64,000 nucleotides of DNA from Chryseobacterium limigenitum (GTDB lineage Bacteria; Bacteroidota; Bacteroidia; Flavobacteriales; Weeksellaceae), in assembly GCF_900114875.1 (NCBI RefSeq), contig NZ_FPKW01000001.1, positions 1 to 64,000 on the forward strand, given 5' to 3'. The notes beneath the pieces were generated by a model, which saw only the letters and a list, made by a program, of their open reading frames with translations, was not told where the DNA came from and did no database searches. The position numbers were made by a program, and so were the translations under genes. Positions within the stretch are counted from its first letter, which is position 1; every line of letters starts with the position of its first letter. Of this stretch, positions 35,657-44,336 are shown piece after piece.

Positions 35657-38600
35657 TTATAATTGAGAGAAAGTAAATCTTCGAATAAATCCATTATGTT
35701 TTATAAAAATATTAAAATTAGTTTCTTGAAGTATAGAATAAATTTTCTTATCTGTTAAAACCACATCCAAGTTGTGTTTTAATTCAGAAATATTGTCTTT
35801 AAGATTAAAAAGATTGCTATCATCATATTTTAAATAGTCATATAGCATTTTATTGTTGTTTTCATACATATATTTTTCAAAAGACTTTACAAGATTTTTA
35901 TATTTACCAAGAGGTAAAGCTATAAGAAATAATATGGCAATAATTTCCTTATTTGAATCATCAGGATAGTTAAATTCCTCATGTGCTTTTATAACTCTAA
36001 ATGTATTTACAAATCTTTTTATACATCTTGGATTATTTCCTACGACTTCTGACATTTCTTGCATTAGCTCAACCTCATTATCATTTAATATCAAATCTTC
36101 TGGGTCATTAAGATTATTAATAATTCCATTTCCTTTTATTGTTGGGCTTTCTTTTGTATCAATTACTTGTGTGCTTTTATTTTCTCTAACATTTTCATTA
36201 TTAACATCGACTGATTCATTAATTGGTAGAAGTTCAGCTAAATCTGTTATTTTTTTTATTTTATATTGTGCAAGATTTCTAATCATATCTTTTACATTAG
36301 AATCTTCAGCGACTTTTAGATGAAAAGGAATCTGAAATATTTTTTCTAAATAATTTGATACCTCTAAAACTTCAATTAAGTTATTTGAATCATCAAATTG
36401 AGTATTATACTTTTTGTTTAAAGCATTCTTCACCCATCGAGAATCAACACCTACAACTACAACAAAAAGAGGAAATGCCATTAAAAGATTGACTGCTTCA
36501 AGGACTTGAACTACATTTTCTTCAGGGCATCTGTCCAGGTCATCAATATAAAGTATAATTCTTTCTAAAGGTTTTTTGAATTTGCTTTTAAATAGTTCAA
36601 CATTTGTTGTTTTGTTAAATTCTTCATTATGACCAATAAACAGATCATTTAATATCTCAAAGTCTTTCCTGATTGTCGAAATTATGCCTAAATGCTTTTT
36701 GTAATCGTTACTTTTGGAACGCTTGTCTATAAAAGAATAAAGAGTTTCAGTTGTTAATGCATTACTTATTCTAAATTCCAAATCAGTTTTTAATATTTCA
36801 GTCTTTTGAATTTGTTCAGAAATAAGAAGTATTTCGGATTTATTTTTTTCAATTATAAGTTTTATTACTTTTTCTTCTTGTTCAAATTTCGCCTTTGCTT
36901 CGTTAATACTTATCTCATATTTTTCTTTTATTTTCCAAAAAGAAGCAATCGCTGGTTGAAGCTTTTTATATATAGCTTCTCCTCTGCACCAAATTACTCT
37001 ACAAGTTATAAGAACTGAAAGAGTAGCCTGCGGAATTAAAAAACTCATTCCACTTATTTTTTTAGTGAATAATTCCAAGATAAAAGGAATACATGCTATA
37101 AGAACTAAAATGAAAGCAAGCCACAAAATATTTGAAAGAATTTTATCCTTGCGAAAGAACTCTTTGAGAAAAGTATATTTTGATCTTATTATTTGATAAG
37201 TTTTTTCGGGATCGTCCCAATATTTTTCAGGAATTATTTTTTCTAATTCTTCTTTACTATTAATAAATGAGTTATTTTTTTCTAAGGAATCGATAACTTC
37301 TTTTTTTACATTAAATTCTTTATTGACATTTTTAATTATATCACAAATAGTATTTTGCTGGATTTTTTTTATATTATCATCTATTTCTCTTTCGAGATTA
37401 TTTTTTTTGTTATGTAAATTAAAAATTTGTTGTTCTAGGATACTTTTTTTATTATTTAAAAGGTCAACTTCTTCTTTTGCAATAGATAAATGTGATGATA
37501 ATTCTTTTTCAATTTCTTTTTTTAAAATATCACTTTTTTTGTTTTGGTTAATATAGCTATTTAGTTCTTCAAATATTCTTGTTACAATACTTGCCCATAA
37601 ATTAGAATCCATATATGACCAAGCATTAAAATGAATTTGTGCTATACCTTCGCAATAAGTATTATTTATTTCTGATAAATCTGTGATTTTAGTTTTTAAT
37701 TTTTTCATGAAAAAACTTTTCCCAGATCCCCATTTCCCAAATAAGGCAATAGCTAAAGGAGGTTCGAAGCTTTTTGCTGCAATTACTTTAGCAAAGGCGT
37801 TTACATCTTTTTCAATTTCTAAATAGTCAATACCATCATCTGAATCACTAATTAAGCCAGCTATTTTTTCTTTAATATTTATTATTTTTGGGAATAAAAA
37901 GATATCTAGATACAAAGGATCTACCTTTGATAAAATATATTCTACTTCATCCATGTATATACTTTGTATCGTATTCCTAAAGTATCCCAAGTTTTCAATA
38001 TCAATAGAAATATCTTTAATTTTCCAATCAACCAAAATTGTTGCTCCATCTTTTAAATTTTCACGAACAATTCCTATAGCTTTTATTCTTAGGTAGCTAA
38101 TCCCGTTTGAAGCATATGTTGATTTTAGAATTATAATATCATCTTGTTTGATATCTAGAATTATATCTGAATAACTACTGTCATCATGTCCCTTTTCCCA
38201 TATTTTTTTATCGTAAAACCTCTGTATTTGATTTTCACCATTCCATATTGTACCAGCTAAATAAAAATTAATATTGTTTTCTTTTACAAAATTTAAATGG
38301 TCAATCAATTCATTATTTAAACTATTTCCTAATTTATTAAAGAGTTTAATTCCTTCAATATTATTAGGGATTGATAGTAAAATTGTTGTTTCAGTTGGAA
38401 ACTCTTTTTGAAAATGATTAATTACATTAACTGTTATTTTATAACTTTCTTCTAAAGATAACTCACCTGCTCCTGTTCCCATCAGGGGAATCCATAGAGT
38501 TTTACTTCTAAACCACCCACGAAATTCTGATAACGTTTTAAATAAATTACTTTCTAAATTTAAAGAAACATTTTGACCATTTACAGTAACGACAAATAAT

Positions 38601-38824
38601 ATTGGTTTTTTATCTTTCTTTTCAAGCGTTGCAAAACCGTAACTGATTTCTGTAGTTTTAGGAAGGTCACTTTTTAAATAACCATATTCATTTAACACAT
38701 ATTGATTTAACTCACCGGGAGTTCCAAAATCGTTAATAGATGTGATAGCAATATCTGCTTCATTTGGAGATATACTAAGACGGATTATATGAGAAGATTC
38801 AATTAATGGTAAAAGTGATTCCAT
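35657..38824 (-). CDS. Macro-like / EVE-like / KAP P-loop NTPase fusion (candidate defence protein)
   Basis: A 1055-residue multidomain protein from ATG 38824 (a GTG six codons upstream is possible). Residues 1-170 look like a macro-type nucleotide-binding fold: DFGTPGELN, then WIPLMGTGAGELSLEES near 105-122. Residues about 180-290 resemble the EVE-like N-terminal domain of some McrB-type proteins (YLAGTIWNGENQIQRF, KIWEKGHDD, IKAIGIVREN). A KAP NTPase follows, with Walker A GKWGSGKS at 363-370 and Walker B YIDDLDRCPEENVVQVLEAV with D761-D762. As in other KAP proteins the NTPase core is interrupted by a long coiled coil and two membrane helices (about 560-610). It is very AT-rich, stands alone and ends near the C-terminus without further motif. 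A phage-defence role is inference from domain content. Confidence 0.75.
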   Translation of the reverse strand: MESLLPLIESSHIIRLSISPNEADIAITSINDFGTPGELNQYVLNEYGYLKSDLPKTTEISYGFATLEKKDKKPILFVVTVNGQNVSLNLESNLFKTLSEFRGWFRSKTLWIPLMGTGAGELSLEESYKITVNVINHFQKEFPTETTILLSIPNNIEGIKLFNKLGNSLNNELIDHLNFVKENNINFYLAGTIWNGENQIQRFYDKKIWEKGHDDSSYSDIILDIKQDDIIILKSTYASNGISYLRIKAIGIVRENLKDGATILVDWKIKDISIDIENLGYFRNTIQSIYMDEVEYILSKVDPLYLDIFLFPKIINIKEKIAGLISDSDDGIDYLEIEKDVNAFAKVIAAKSFEPPLAIALFGKWGSGKSFFMKKLKTKITDLSEINNTYCEGIAQIHFNAWSYMDSNLWASIVTRIFEELNSYINQNKKSDILKKEIEKELSSHLSIAKEEVDLLNNKKSILEQQIFNLHNKKNNLEREIDDNIKKIQQNTICDIIKNVNKEFNVKKEVIDSLEKNNSFINSKEELEKIIPEKYWDDPEKTYQIIRSKYTFLKEFFRKDKILSNILWLAFILVLIACIPFILELFTKKISGMSFLIPQATLSVLITCRVIWCRGEAIYKKLQPAIASFWKIKEKYEISINEAKAKFEQEEKVIKLIIEKNKSEILLISEQIQKTEILKTDLEFRISNALTTETLYSFIDKRSKSNDYKKHLGIISTIRKDFEILNDLFIGHNEEFNKTTNVELFKSKFKKPLERIILYIDDLDRCPEENVVQVLEAVNLLMAFPLFVVVVGVDSRWVKNALNKKYNTQFDDSNNLIEVLEVSNYLEKIFQIPFHLKVAEDSNVKDMIRNLAQYKIKKITDLAELLPINESVDVNNENVRENKSTQVIDTKESPTIKGNGIINNLNDPEDLILNDNEVELMQEMSEVVGNNPRCIKRFVNTFRVIKAHEEFNYPDDSNKEIIAILFLIALPLGKYKNLVKSFEKYMYENNNKMLYDYLKYDDSNLFNLKDNISELKHNLDVVLTDKKIYSILQETNFNIFIKHNGFIRRFTFSQL

Positions 38825-38888
38825 GTGGGTTATAGTTTTCACTAAATTAATTCAATTTCTCCTATTAAGCAAAATTTTGATTAAAAAA

Positions 38889-38909
38889 CAGGAGCCCAAA
38901 AGGCTCCTG
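38889..38909. terminator. Terminator of metE
   Basis: CAGGAGCC and GGCTCCTG form a perfect 8-bp stem with 5-base loop, flanked by A and T runs. On the minus strand it ends metE, just before the KAP gene. Confidence 0.85.
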
Positions 38910-38927
38910 AAAAAATATATAAATAAT

Positions 38928-41243
38928 TTAAAGCGTCTCCAAAGCAAATTCCTTACTCATTTCCCTCGAAGCCTCTACCATCGCAATCAGCGCTTTTTCC
39001 GTCTCATCCCAATGACGGGTTTTCAAACCACAGTCAGGATTAACCCAAAGTTGTTGTGCAGGAATCACGGCTTGTACTTTTTTCAGCAGTTCTACCATTT
39101 CCTCTTTCGACGGAACTCTTGGTGAGTGAATATCGTAAACTCCCGGTCCAATCTCATTTGGATATTTGAAATCTGCAAAAGCATTCAACAATTCCATCTG
39201 ACTTCTGGAGCATTCAATCGTAATCACATCGGCGTCCATATCTGCTATATTTTGGATGATATCATTGAATTCAGAATAGCACATATGGGTATGAATTTGT
39301 GTCGCATCTTCCACACCGCTTGCCGAAATTCTAAAGGCTTCAACCGCCCATTTCAGATAATTCTGCCAGTCAGATTTTCTCAACGGAAGACCTTCACGAA
39401 TTGCCGGTTCATCAATCTGGATAATTCTGATTCCCGCTTTTTCCAAATCATTCACTTCATCACGAATTGCCAAAGCAATTTGTTTGCAAGTCGTCGAACG
39501 AGGTTGATCATCACGCACAAAAGACCATTGAAGAATCGTCACAGGTCCCGTCAACATTCCTTTTACCCATTTTTGAGTCAAAGATTGCGCATATTCCGAC
39601 CAATAAACCGTCATTGGATTCGGCCTGTGAACATCTCCAAAAATCACTGGTGGTTTCACACAACGGCTTCCGTAACTTTGAACCCAACCGTTTTGAGTAA
39701 AAGCAAATCCTGCTAACTGTTCCCCGAAATATTCAACCATATCGTTTCGCTCAAATTCTCCGTGAACCAATACATCGATCCCTATTTCTTCCTGCCAACG
39801 GATGGTTCTTTCGGTTTCCTGTTTTAGTAAATTGTCGTATTGTTCGGCATTTAATTCCCCTTTTTTGAATTTTGCTCTCCAGGTTCTTACTTCTTTTGTC
39901 TGCGGAAACGAACCAATTGTCGTTGTTGGAAACAGAGGAAGATTCAAAACTTCCTGCTGAGTTTCTTTTCTTATATTAAATGGTGAATTTCTCTTTGCAT
40001 CTTCTTCAGTCGTTACATCAACACGGTTTTTCACATCCTGATTATGAATTAAGGTTGAAGTTTTGCGGTTTTCAATCGCATTTTTATTTTCAGCTAAAGC
40101 TTGTAAAGCATTGTAATCTGGATTTTCTGAAGCTAATTTTTTTAAATTAACAATTTCATAAACTTTCTGTTTCGCAAAAGCCAACCATTGCTTGATTTCA
40201 GGTGATAAAATCTCTTCGTTTTTCTCTGAATCAAGGTCAAAAGGAGAGTGGAGCAATGAACAGGACGGTGCAATGAAAACTCTTTCAGAACCAATTTTCT
40301 CAACAGCTTTTTTAATGAAATGTAGTGATTGGCTAAAATCATTTTTCCAGATATTTCTTCCGTCTACGATTCCCAAAGAAAGACTTAAAGTATTTGGAAT
40401 CGTATGTAAAACTTCATCCAATTGTTCGGGAGAACGTACCAAATCAATATGCAAAACATCGATTGGGAGGGAGGTTGCCATTGAGAGATTATCTTTTAAT
40501 CCATCAAAATAGGTGGCAACAATGAATTTGAGATTTGGGAATTGTTTTCTGATTTCAGTATAAATAAATTGATAGGTTTTTTTAGCTTTTTCATTTAAAT
40601 CTAATGCTAAAAACGGCTCATCAAACTGAATATATTCTGCACCATGATTTTCCAGTTCTTTTAAGATCTGAATATAAACTTGAACTAAGTTTTGCGCTAG
40701 ATCTAATTTATGAAAACCTTCTTCTTTTTCTTTTCCCAACAATAAATACGTCAGCAAGCCGATGATCACAGGTTTTGCATTGATTCCTGCCTGCTTTGCG
40801 CTGATGAATTCCTGGATGATTTTATTTGAAAATAACTTGAATTCCTGATTTTTCTGAAATTCAGGGACGATGTAATGATAATTGGTATCAAACCATTTGG
40901 TCATTTCCATCGCGGTGATGTCTAAACCGTCTTTCTGAAAACCTCTGGCCATCGCAAAATAAAGATCGAGTTCAGACTTTTTGAAAGCAATTTCCTGATA
41001 ACGTTCGGGAATTGCTCCAACTGTTAACGTCATATCCAAAACCTGATCGTAATACGAAAAATCGTTACAAGGAATAAGGTCGATTCCCGCTTCCTGCTGT
41101 AATTTCCAGTTGTTTTGGGAAATGGTTTTGCCAACTTCCAACAATTCGTCTAAAACTATTTTTCCGGACCAATAGTTTTCACAAGCTTTTTTAAGTTCTC
41201 TGTTGCTACCAATACGCGGATAGCCAAGGATGTGTGTTTGCAT
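38928..41243 (-). CDS. metE: Cobalamin-independent methionine synthase
   Basis: A 771-residue cytosolic enzyme that transfers a methyl group from methyltetrahydrofolate (polyglutamate) to homocysteine. The N-terminal barrel starts MQTHILGYPRIGSNRELKKA. The C-terminal barrel has TTTIGSFPQTKEVR and the zinc ligands: His and Cys in THMCYSEF, Glu in ITIECSRS, Cys in NPDCGLKTRHW. Length matches the family (about 755-775). It lies 430 bases downstream of a cobalamin riboswitch on the same strand, so B12 should turn it off in favour of a B12-dependent enzyme elsewhere in the genome. Confidence 0.96.
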   Translation of the reverse strand: MQTHILGYPRIGSNRELKKACENYWSGKIVLDELLEVGKTISQNNWKLQQEAGIDLIPCNDFSYYDQVLDMTLTVGAIPERYQEIAFKKSELDLYFAMARGFQKDGLDITAMEMTKWFDTNYHYIVPEFQKNQEFKLFSNKIIQEFISAKQAGINAKPVIIGLLTYLLLGKEKEEGFHKLDLAQNLVQVYIQILKELENHGAEYIQFDEPFLALDLNEKAKKTYQFIYTEIRKQFPNLKFIVATYFDGLKDNLSMATSLPIDVLHIDLVRSPEQLDEVLHTIPNTLSLSLGIVDGRNIWKNDFSQSLHFIKKAVEKIGSERVFIAPSCSLLHSPFDLDSEKNEEILSPEIKQWLAFAKQKVYEIVNLKKLASENPDYNALQALAENKNAIENRKTSTLIHNQDVKNRVDVTTEEDAKRNSPFNIRKETQQEVLNLPLFPTTTIGSFPQTKEVRTWRAKFKKGELNAEQYDNLLKQETERTIRWQEEIGIDVLVHGEFERNDMVEYFGEQLAGFAFTQNGWVQSYGSRCVKPPVIFGDVHRPNPMTVYWSEYAQSLTQKWVKGMLTGPVTILQWSFVRDDQPRSTTCKQIALAIRDEVNDLEKAGIRIIQIDEPAIREGLPLRKSDWQNYLKWAVEAFRISASGVEDATQIHTHMCYSEFNDIIQNIADMDADVITIECSRSQMELLNAFADFKYPNEIGPGVYDIHSPRVPSKEEMVELLKKVQAVIPAQQLWVNPDCGLKTRHWDETEKALIAMVEASREMSKEFALETL

Positions 41244-41393
41244 TTTCTTTTAAACTTTTTAATTAAATAGTAATTGTAAAGTTCTTTTTGAATGCTTCAG
41301 AATGCAGTCGAAGAGAGGATTTTTAGAAATAAAGTAGATACAGTGAAAACGTAATTTTCTTTTAAATAAGAGAATTGATTTAAGAGTTTTTTT

Positions 41394-41558
41394 GACGCAA
41401 AGTTTTAATTCAATTTTTTATATTATTTAAGCGGGCAAAGAAGAATCAATAAATTGATTTTAAGAAGCTGGCGTATAAAACATAAGCTTCATCAGCAACA
41501 AAGTCGCAAATCTTTGCTCCCTAAAAATAAGAAGCTATATCAAAAAAAATCTTTGCGT
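41394..41558. repeat. Degenerate class 4 repeat in the metE leader
   Basis: GACGCAAAGTTTTAA at 41394 and CTTTGCGTTTAAAA at 41551 are inverted ends, with ACAAAGTCGCAAATCTTTGC between them. They resemble the element at 34873-35045 but are eroded. The stretch 41244-41622 otherwise shows no gene. Confidence 0.45.
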
Positions 41559-41622
41559 TTAAAATCAAATCAAATTAAAATCAATTTAAGTTAAAATTTT
41601 AAACCAAATACGTTCAAAAGTA

Positions 41623-41661
41623 TCATCTGTATGACCCAAAAGCTTCAAACCGCGAAAGCAT
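41623..41661 (-). CDS. Possible 12-codon leader peptide before metE
   Basis: Directly after the riboswitch 3' end, ATG 41661 opens a frame MLSRFEAFGSYR that ends at TGA 41623-41625. It has no Shine-Dalgarno site, which is normal here. It may be a regulatory leader peptide or chance; only conservation could tell. Confidence 0.25.
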   Translation of the reverse strand: MLSRFEAFGSYR

Positions 41662-41671
41662 TGTCAATTCG

Positions 41672-41831
41672 GAACAGGCAGGTCTCCTGACTTGTAACAA
41701 TTTTTGTCATCCTTCCCGTTTTCACAGTGGATTTACTGTGACAAAAACCTTTTTGTGTTACTTACAGTTGCGCGACAGCTCGTGATTTTCACACGATTCC
41801 CTATTAATCTACGTTAAGTAAAACCTTTTCC
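41672..41831 (-). ncRNA. Cobalamin (B12) riboswitch upstream of metE
   Basis: On the minus strand the order of conserved blocks is AGGGAATCGTGTGAAAATCA, GAGCTGTCGCGCAACTGTAA, and GTCAGGAGACCTGCC at 41677-41691. These are the hallmark blocks of the adenosyl-/aquo-cobalamin riboswitch, including the B12 box CGCAACTGTAAG (41761-41772 on the plus strand). It is placed so that it can control metE. I see no strong terminator hairpin right after it, so control may act on translation or through later leader structure. A TACCTTTA box (41867-41874, minus strand) could be its promoter. Confidence 0.9.
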
Positions 41832-41920
41832 GTTTGATGAAGTATGTTAAAGAACAAAATCTGGAGTAAAGGTATTGATTTAAGTGAATTAATTGGCTTG
41901 ATGTTAAATATTAAGTATTA

Positions 41921-42000
41921 TATTCTGTTTAAATAATATTTAAAGGGTATTTATTCTGTAAATTTGAAAAAAGTAATCAAAAAAAGAATATTATTCTGTG
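41921..42000. promoter_or_regulatory. Three TATTCTGT repeats at the lrp promoter
   Basis: TATTCTGT occurs at 41921, 41952 and 41992 in the same direction. The last is part of the palindrome AGAATATTATTCT (41985-41997) that touches the GTG start codon. Such spaced copies suit cooperative binding by an Lrp-type octamer. Confidence 0.5.
41959..41966 (+). promoter_or_regulatory. -7 box of the lrp promoter
   Basis: TAAATTTG, exact TAnnTTTG, 31 bases before the GTG start and between the second and third TATTCTGT copies. Confidence 0.5.
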
Positions 42001-42459
42001 GAAAGACTAGATGAAAAGGATCTTCAACTGTTAAGAATCCTTCAAAAAAACGCAAAATTGACTGTAAAAGAGTTGGCTAAAGAAGTTAATCTTTCACCAT
42101 CACCTGTTTTTGAACGAGTGAAAAGGCTCGAACAGGACGGTTATATTAAACATTATGCAGCTGTTTTGGAAGCCGAAAAACTGAATCGTGGGTTTACCGT
42201 TTTTTGTCAGGTCAAACTGAAAATTCATGACCGTTCTGTGGGAAATGAATTTGTTAAAGATATTCTACAGATCGATGAAGTAGCTGAATGTTATAATATT
42301 TCAGGCGATTTTGATTTTCTCCTAAAAGTTCAGGTAAGAGATATGAAACATTATCAGGATTTTGTTTTCAATAAATTAGGTTCTGTAGATTCTATCGGAA
42401 GTACGCACAGCACTTTTGTGATGGCGGAAGTGAAGAATATTTATGGAGTGAATATTTAG
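41998..42459 (+). CDS. Lrp/AsnC-family transcriptional regulator
   Basis: A 153-residue feast/famine regulator starting with GTG 41998 (VERLDEKDLQLLRILQKNAK); no ATG alternative preserves the first helix. The N-terminal helix-turn-helix is TVKELAKEVNLSPSPVFERVKRLEQDGYI. The C-terminal RAM domain (about residues 62-150) binds amino acids and drives oligomerisation. It is divergent from the riboswitch-metE unit, so metE or amino-acid metabolism is a plausible target; autoregulation is suggested by the repeats. Confidence 0.92.
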   Translation: MERLDEKDLQLLRILQKNAKLTVKELAKEVNLSPSPVFERVKRLEQDGYIKHYAAVLEAEKLNRGFTVFCQVKLKIHDRSVGNEFVKDILQIDEVAECYNISGDFDFLLKVQVRDMKHYQDFVFNKLGSVDSIGSTHSTFVMAEVKNIYGVNI

Positions 42460-42468
42460 GAATTATAA

Positions 42469-42999
42469 TCATCTTCTGCTTCTAATCCTGCTCAAAGAAA
42501 CAGAAGTAATCCCCAAATAAGACGCGATGTAATGCTGCGGTATCCTTCGGATGATCTCTGGCGACTGCTCAAATAATTGGTTATATCGTTCTTCTGGTGT
42601 ATCTTTTATTCTTGAAATAAATAGTTTCTGATATTTTAAAAGCCTTTGCTGGAGGTTGTTATAATAGAAGTCTTTGATGAAAGGATTGTTTTCCATTTTT
42701 TGCCTGAATTCTTCAAGAGAAGCGCTGTAAACCGTTACGGGCTCTATGGTTTCTATGTTATAAAGACTTGGCGAACTGTAAAAAAGGCTTTCCCAGGACG
42801 AAATAAAAGCGCCTTCAAACATAAACTGAAAAGTAATTTCTTTTCCGTCATTATTGAGCCAGCCTCTTGTAACTCCTTTTTCTATGTAGTAAAATTTTCG
42901 GGCAATTTTTCCTTCTTCAATCAGGAGTTCTTTTGAGCCAAATTTTTCCTGTTCAAAATCGCTGAGTATAGTAGATAGAATTTTTTCATCAAGTTGCAT
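42469..42999 (-). CDS. Crp/Fnr-type cyclic-nucleotide-fold regulator
   Basis: A 176-residue protein with an N-terminal cupin-like cNMP fold (EKFGSKELLIEEGKIARKFYYIEKGVTRGW and FEGAFISSW) and a C-terminal helix-turn-helix (IPQHYIASYLGITSVSLSRI). The phosphate-binding cassette of true cAMP receptors is not conserved, so the ligand is unknown. This short form is common in Bacteroidota. It ends nine bases from the convergent lrp gene, and no terminator hairpin is obvious between them. Confidence 0.88.
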   Translation of the reverse strand: MQLDEKILSTILSDFEQEKFGSKELLIEEGKIARKFYYIEKGVTRGWLNNDGKEITFQFMFEGAFISSWESLFYSSPSLYNIETIEPVTVYSASLEEFRQKMENNPFIKDFYYNNLQQRLLKYQKLFISRIKDTPEERYNQLFEQSPEIIRRIPQHYIASYLGITSVSLSRIRSRR

Positions 43000-43080
43000 A
43001 CGTGTTTATTAGTTAGTTATGCATACGAAATTAGTCATTTTTTGATGATCTTTTAATAACTGCCTATATTTTAAACTGAT

Positions 43081-43464
43081 TTAATATAAATAATTGCTGA
43101 TTTCAATTAAATTTTGATCAGGATCACGAAAATATATAGAGTTTATTTTTCCCACAGCTCCTGTTCTTTCTACGATTCCTTCTATAATTTTAATGTTTTT
43201 CTGTTTTAATTCTTCTAAAACATCATGAATATCAGTTACCGAAATAAAACAAAGATCTGCAGAACCTGTGGTAGGATACTCGGCTTTAGGTTCAAATTCA
43301 TTGCCTTTTTGATGAAGATTGATCTTTTGATTTCCAAAAGTCAGCGCCTTTCTGTTGTCTCCGAAAGTCATAACCTGAAATCCTAGAATATGAGTGTAGA
43401 ATTCGATTGTTTTTTCAATATCAGCTACGGTTAATACGATGTGGTCGATATTTTGGATTTGCAT
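43081..43464 (-). CDS. VOC-superfamily (glyoxalase/dioxygenase-like) protein
   Basis: A 127-residue protein with the paired beta-alpha-beta-beta-beta fold of the VOC superfamily: IDHIVLTVADIEKTIEFYTHILGFQVMTF in the first half and INSIYFRDPDQNLIEISNY at the end. Probable metal ligands are His8, a mid-protein residue near LHQKG, and the C-terminal Glu. It resembles the virulence-associated/GloA-like short forms; the substrate is not predictable. Monocistronic. Confidence 0.88.
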   Translation of the reverse strand: MQIQNIDHIVLTVADIEKTIEFYTHILGFQVMTFGDNRKALTFGNQKINLHQKGNEFEPKAEYPTTGSADLCFISVTDIHDVLEELKQKNIKIIEGIVERTGAVGKINSIYFRDPDQNLIEISNYLY

Positions 43465-43496
43465 GATTTTTTGATCATTTATAATTTAAAAATTAA

Positions 43497-43504
43497 TAGT
43501 TTTG
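43497..43504 (+). promoter_or_regulatory. -7 box for the small membrane gene at 43521
   Basis: TAGTTTTG matches TAnnTTTG, with TTTG 23 bases upstream (43470-43473). The ATG is 17 bases downstream. Confidence 0.4.
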
Positions 43505-43520
43505 AAATAAATTAAAACTG

Positions 43521-43718
43521 ATGATTTTATTATTTCTTTTATTTATTTTAGTAATTAATGTTGGTCTTGCTTATTTGGCAATGAAATATCTTAGGATCTA
43601 TACAAAAAACACAAAGTATTCAGCAGTTTTAGATGCTTCTGTTTTTCTTATCTCATTGGTAATTCTGATGGCGATTACTCTTTTTATTCTTATTAATACT
43701 GTTACTATTGGAAGATAA
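43521..43718 (+). CDS. Small two-helix membrane protein
   Basis: A 65-residue protein made almost entirely of two hydrophobic helices (residues 1-22 and 37-60) joined by a short basic loop YLRIYTKNTKYS. It ends inside the 3' end of the convergent DUF2306-like gene, an overlap of 66 bases. A promoter-like box lies upstream, which supports expression. Function unknown. Confidence 0.55.
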   Translation: MILLFLLFILVINVGLAYLAMKYLRIYTKNTKYSAVLDASVFLISLVILMAITLFILINTVTIGR

Positions 43719-44336
43719 GGTTATTGATTTGTTTTTGACGATTATAATATAAGCTATTGATAAATTGATAAATAACGAAATCCAAACATTCATTCCATAA
43801 AATAGATGATAAGAAAAAATATTCTCCTGATAAACCAGATTTTTTATAATTCTAAAAGTTATTGCTGTTGTTGTTATTGAATAACTTAAAATCATAAAAA
43901 TTCTATGCTTGTCGATATTTCCTTTTTTAATATAAATTACGGCAAGAGTAGTGAAATACACCCAAAGAAAATTTTGCAATAAAAATCCTGTAATTCCTAT
44001 AATTCCTCCATTTGAAAATAATGCAAGTACAAAACAGGCAGGGAAATTAATGATTAGAATATTGTATACATATATTTTACCAATTATTTTATGAAGTTTA
44101 TGATTTTCAGTTAAAAAATGATTTGAAAACTGTGTTAAACCAGCCAAAAGGCAAAATATTATTGAAAAAATATGAATGTAAAAGAATAACAGCCAATATT
44201 TGTTATGTACAACATCCTGTTTAAACTGTAAGAAGCCAATATTTTTTTCAAAAGTTGTGTATTGAGAAATGGTATTTAGCATAACAATACTAAATATGAA
44301 AAGTGCAATAGCTGATATGAATTTATAAATATTCAA
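43653..44336 (-). CDS. DUF2306-like integral membrane protein
   Basis: A 227-residue protein with about six membrane helices. The conserved part HKIIGKIYVYNILIINFPAC and NIDKHRIFMILSYSITTTAI resembles DUF2306/YozB-type proteins with histidines within helices, possibly haem-binding. The last 25 residues (SSNSNSINKNKKSNRHQNYQ) are polar and lie antisense to the small plus-strand gene. Its start overlaps the upstream protease-like gene by 14 bases, so the two are translationally coupled. Confidence 0.75.
   Translation of the reverse strand: MNIYKFISAIALFIFSIVMLNTISQYTTFEKNIGFLQFKQDVVHNKYWLLFFYIHIFSIIFCLLAGLTQFSNHFLTENHKLHKIIGKIYVYNILIINFPACFVLALFSNGGIIGITGFLLQNFLWVYFTTLAVIYIKKGNIDKHRIFMILSYSITTTAITFRIIKNLVYQENIFSYHLFYGMNVWISLFINLSIAYIIIVKNKSITLSSNSNSINKNKKSNRHQNYQ

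Noticed and set aside
37323..37556. Plus-strand frame opposite the KAP coiled coil
   Set aside because: The Phe/Ser-rich translation is the expected antisense of Lys/Glu-rich helix codons.
39126..39716. 196-codon open frame on the plus strand
   Set aside because: It is antisense to metE, whose motifs are beyond doubt, and its composition (His/Arg/Asn-rich) is that of a shadow frame.
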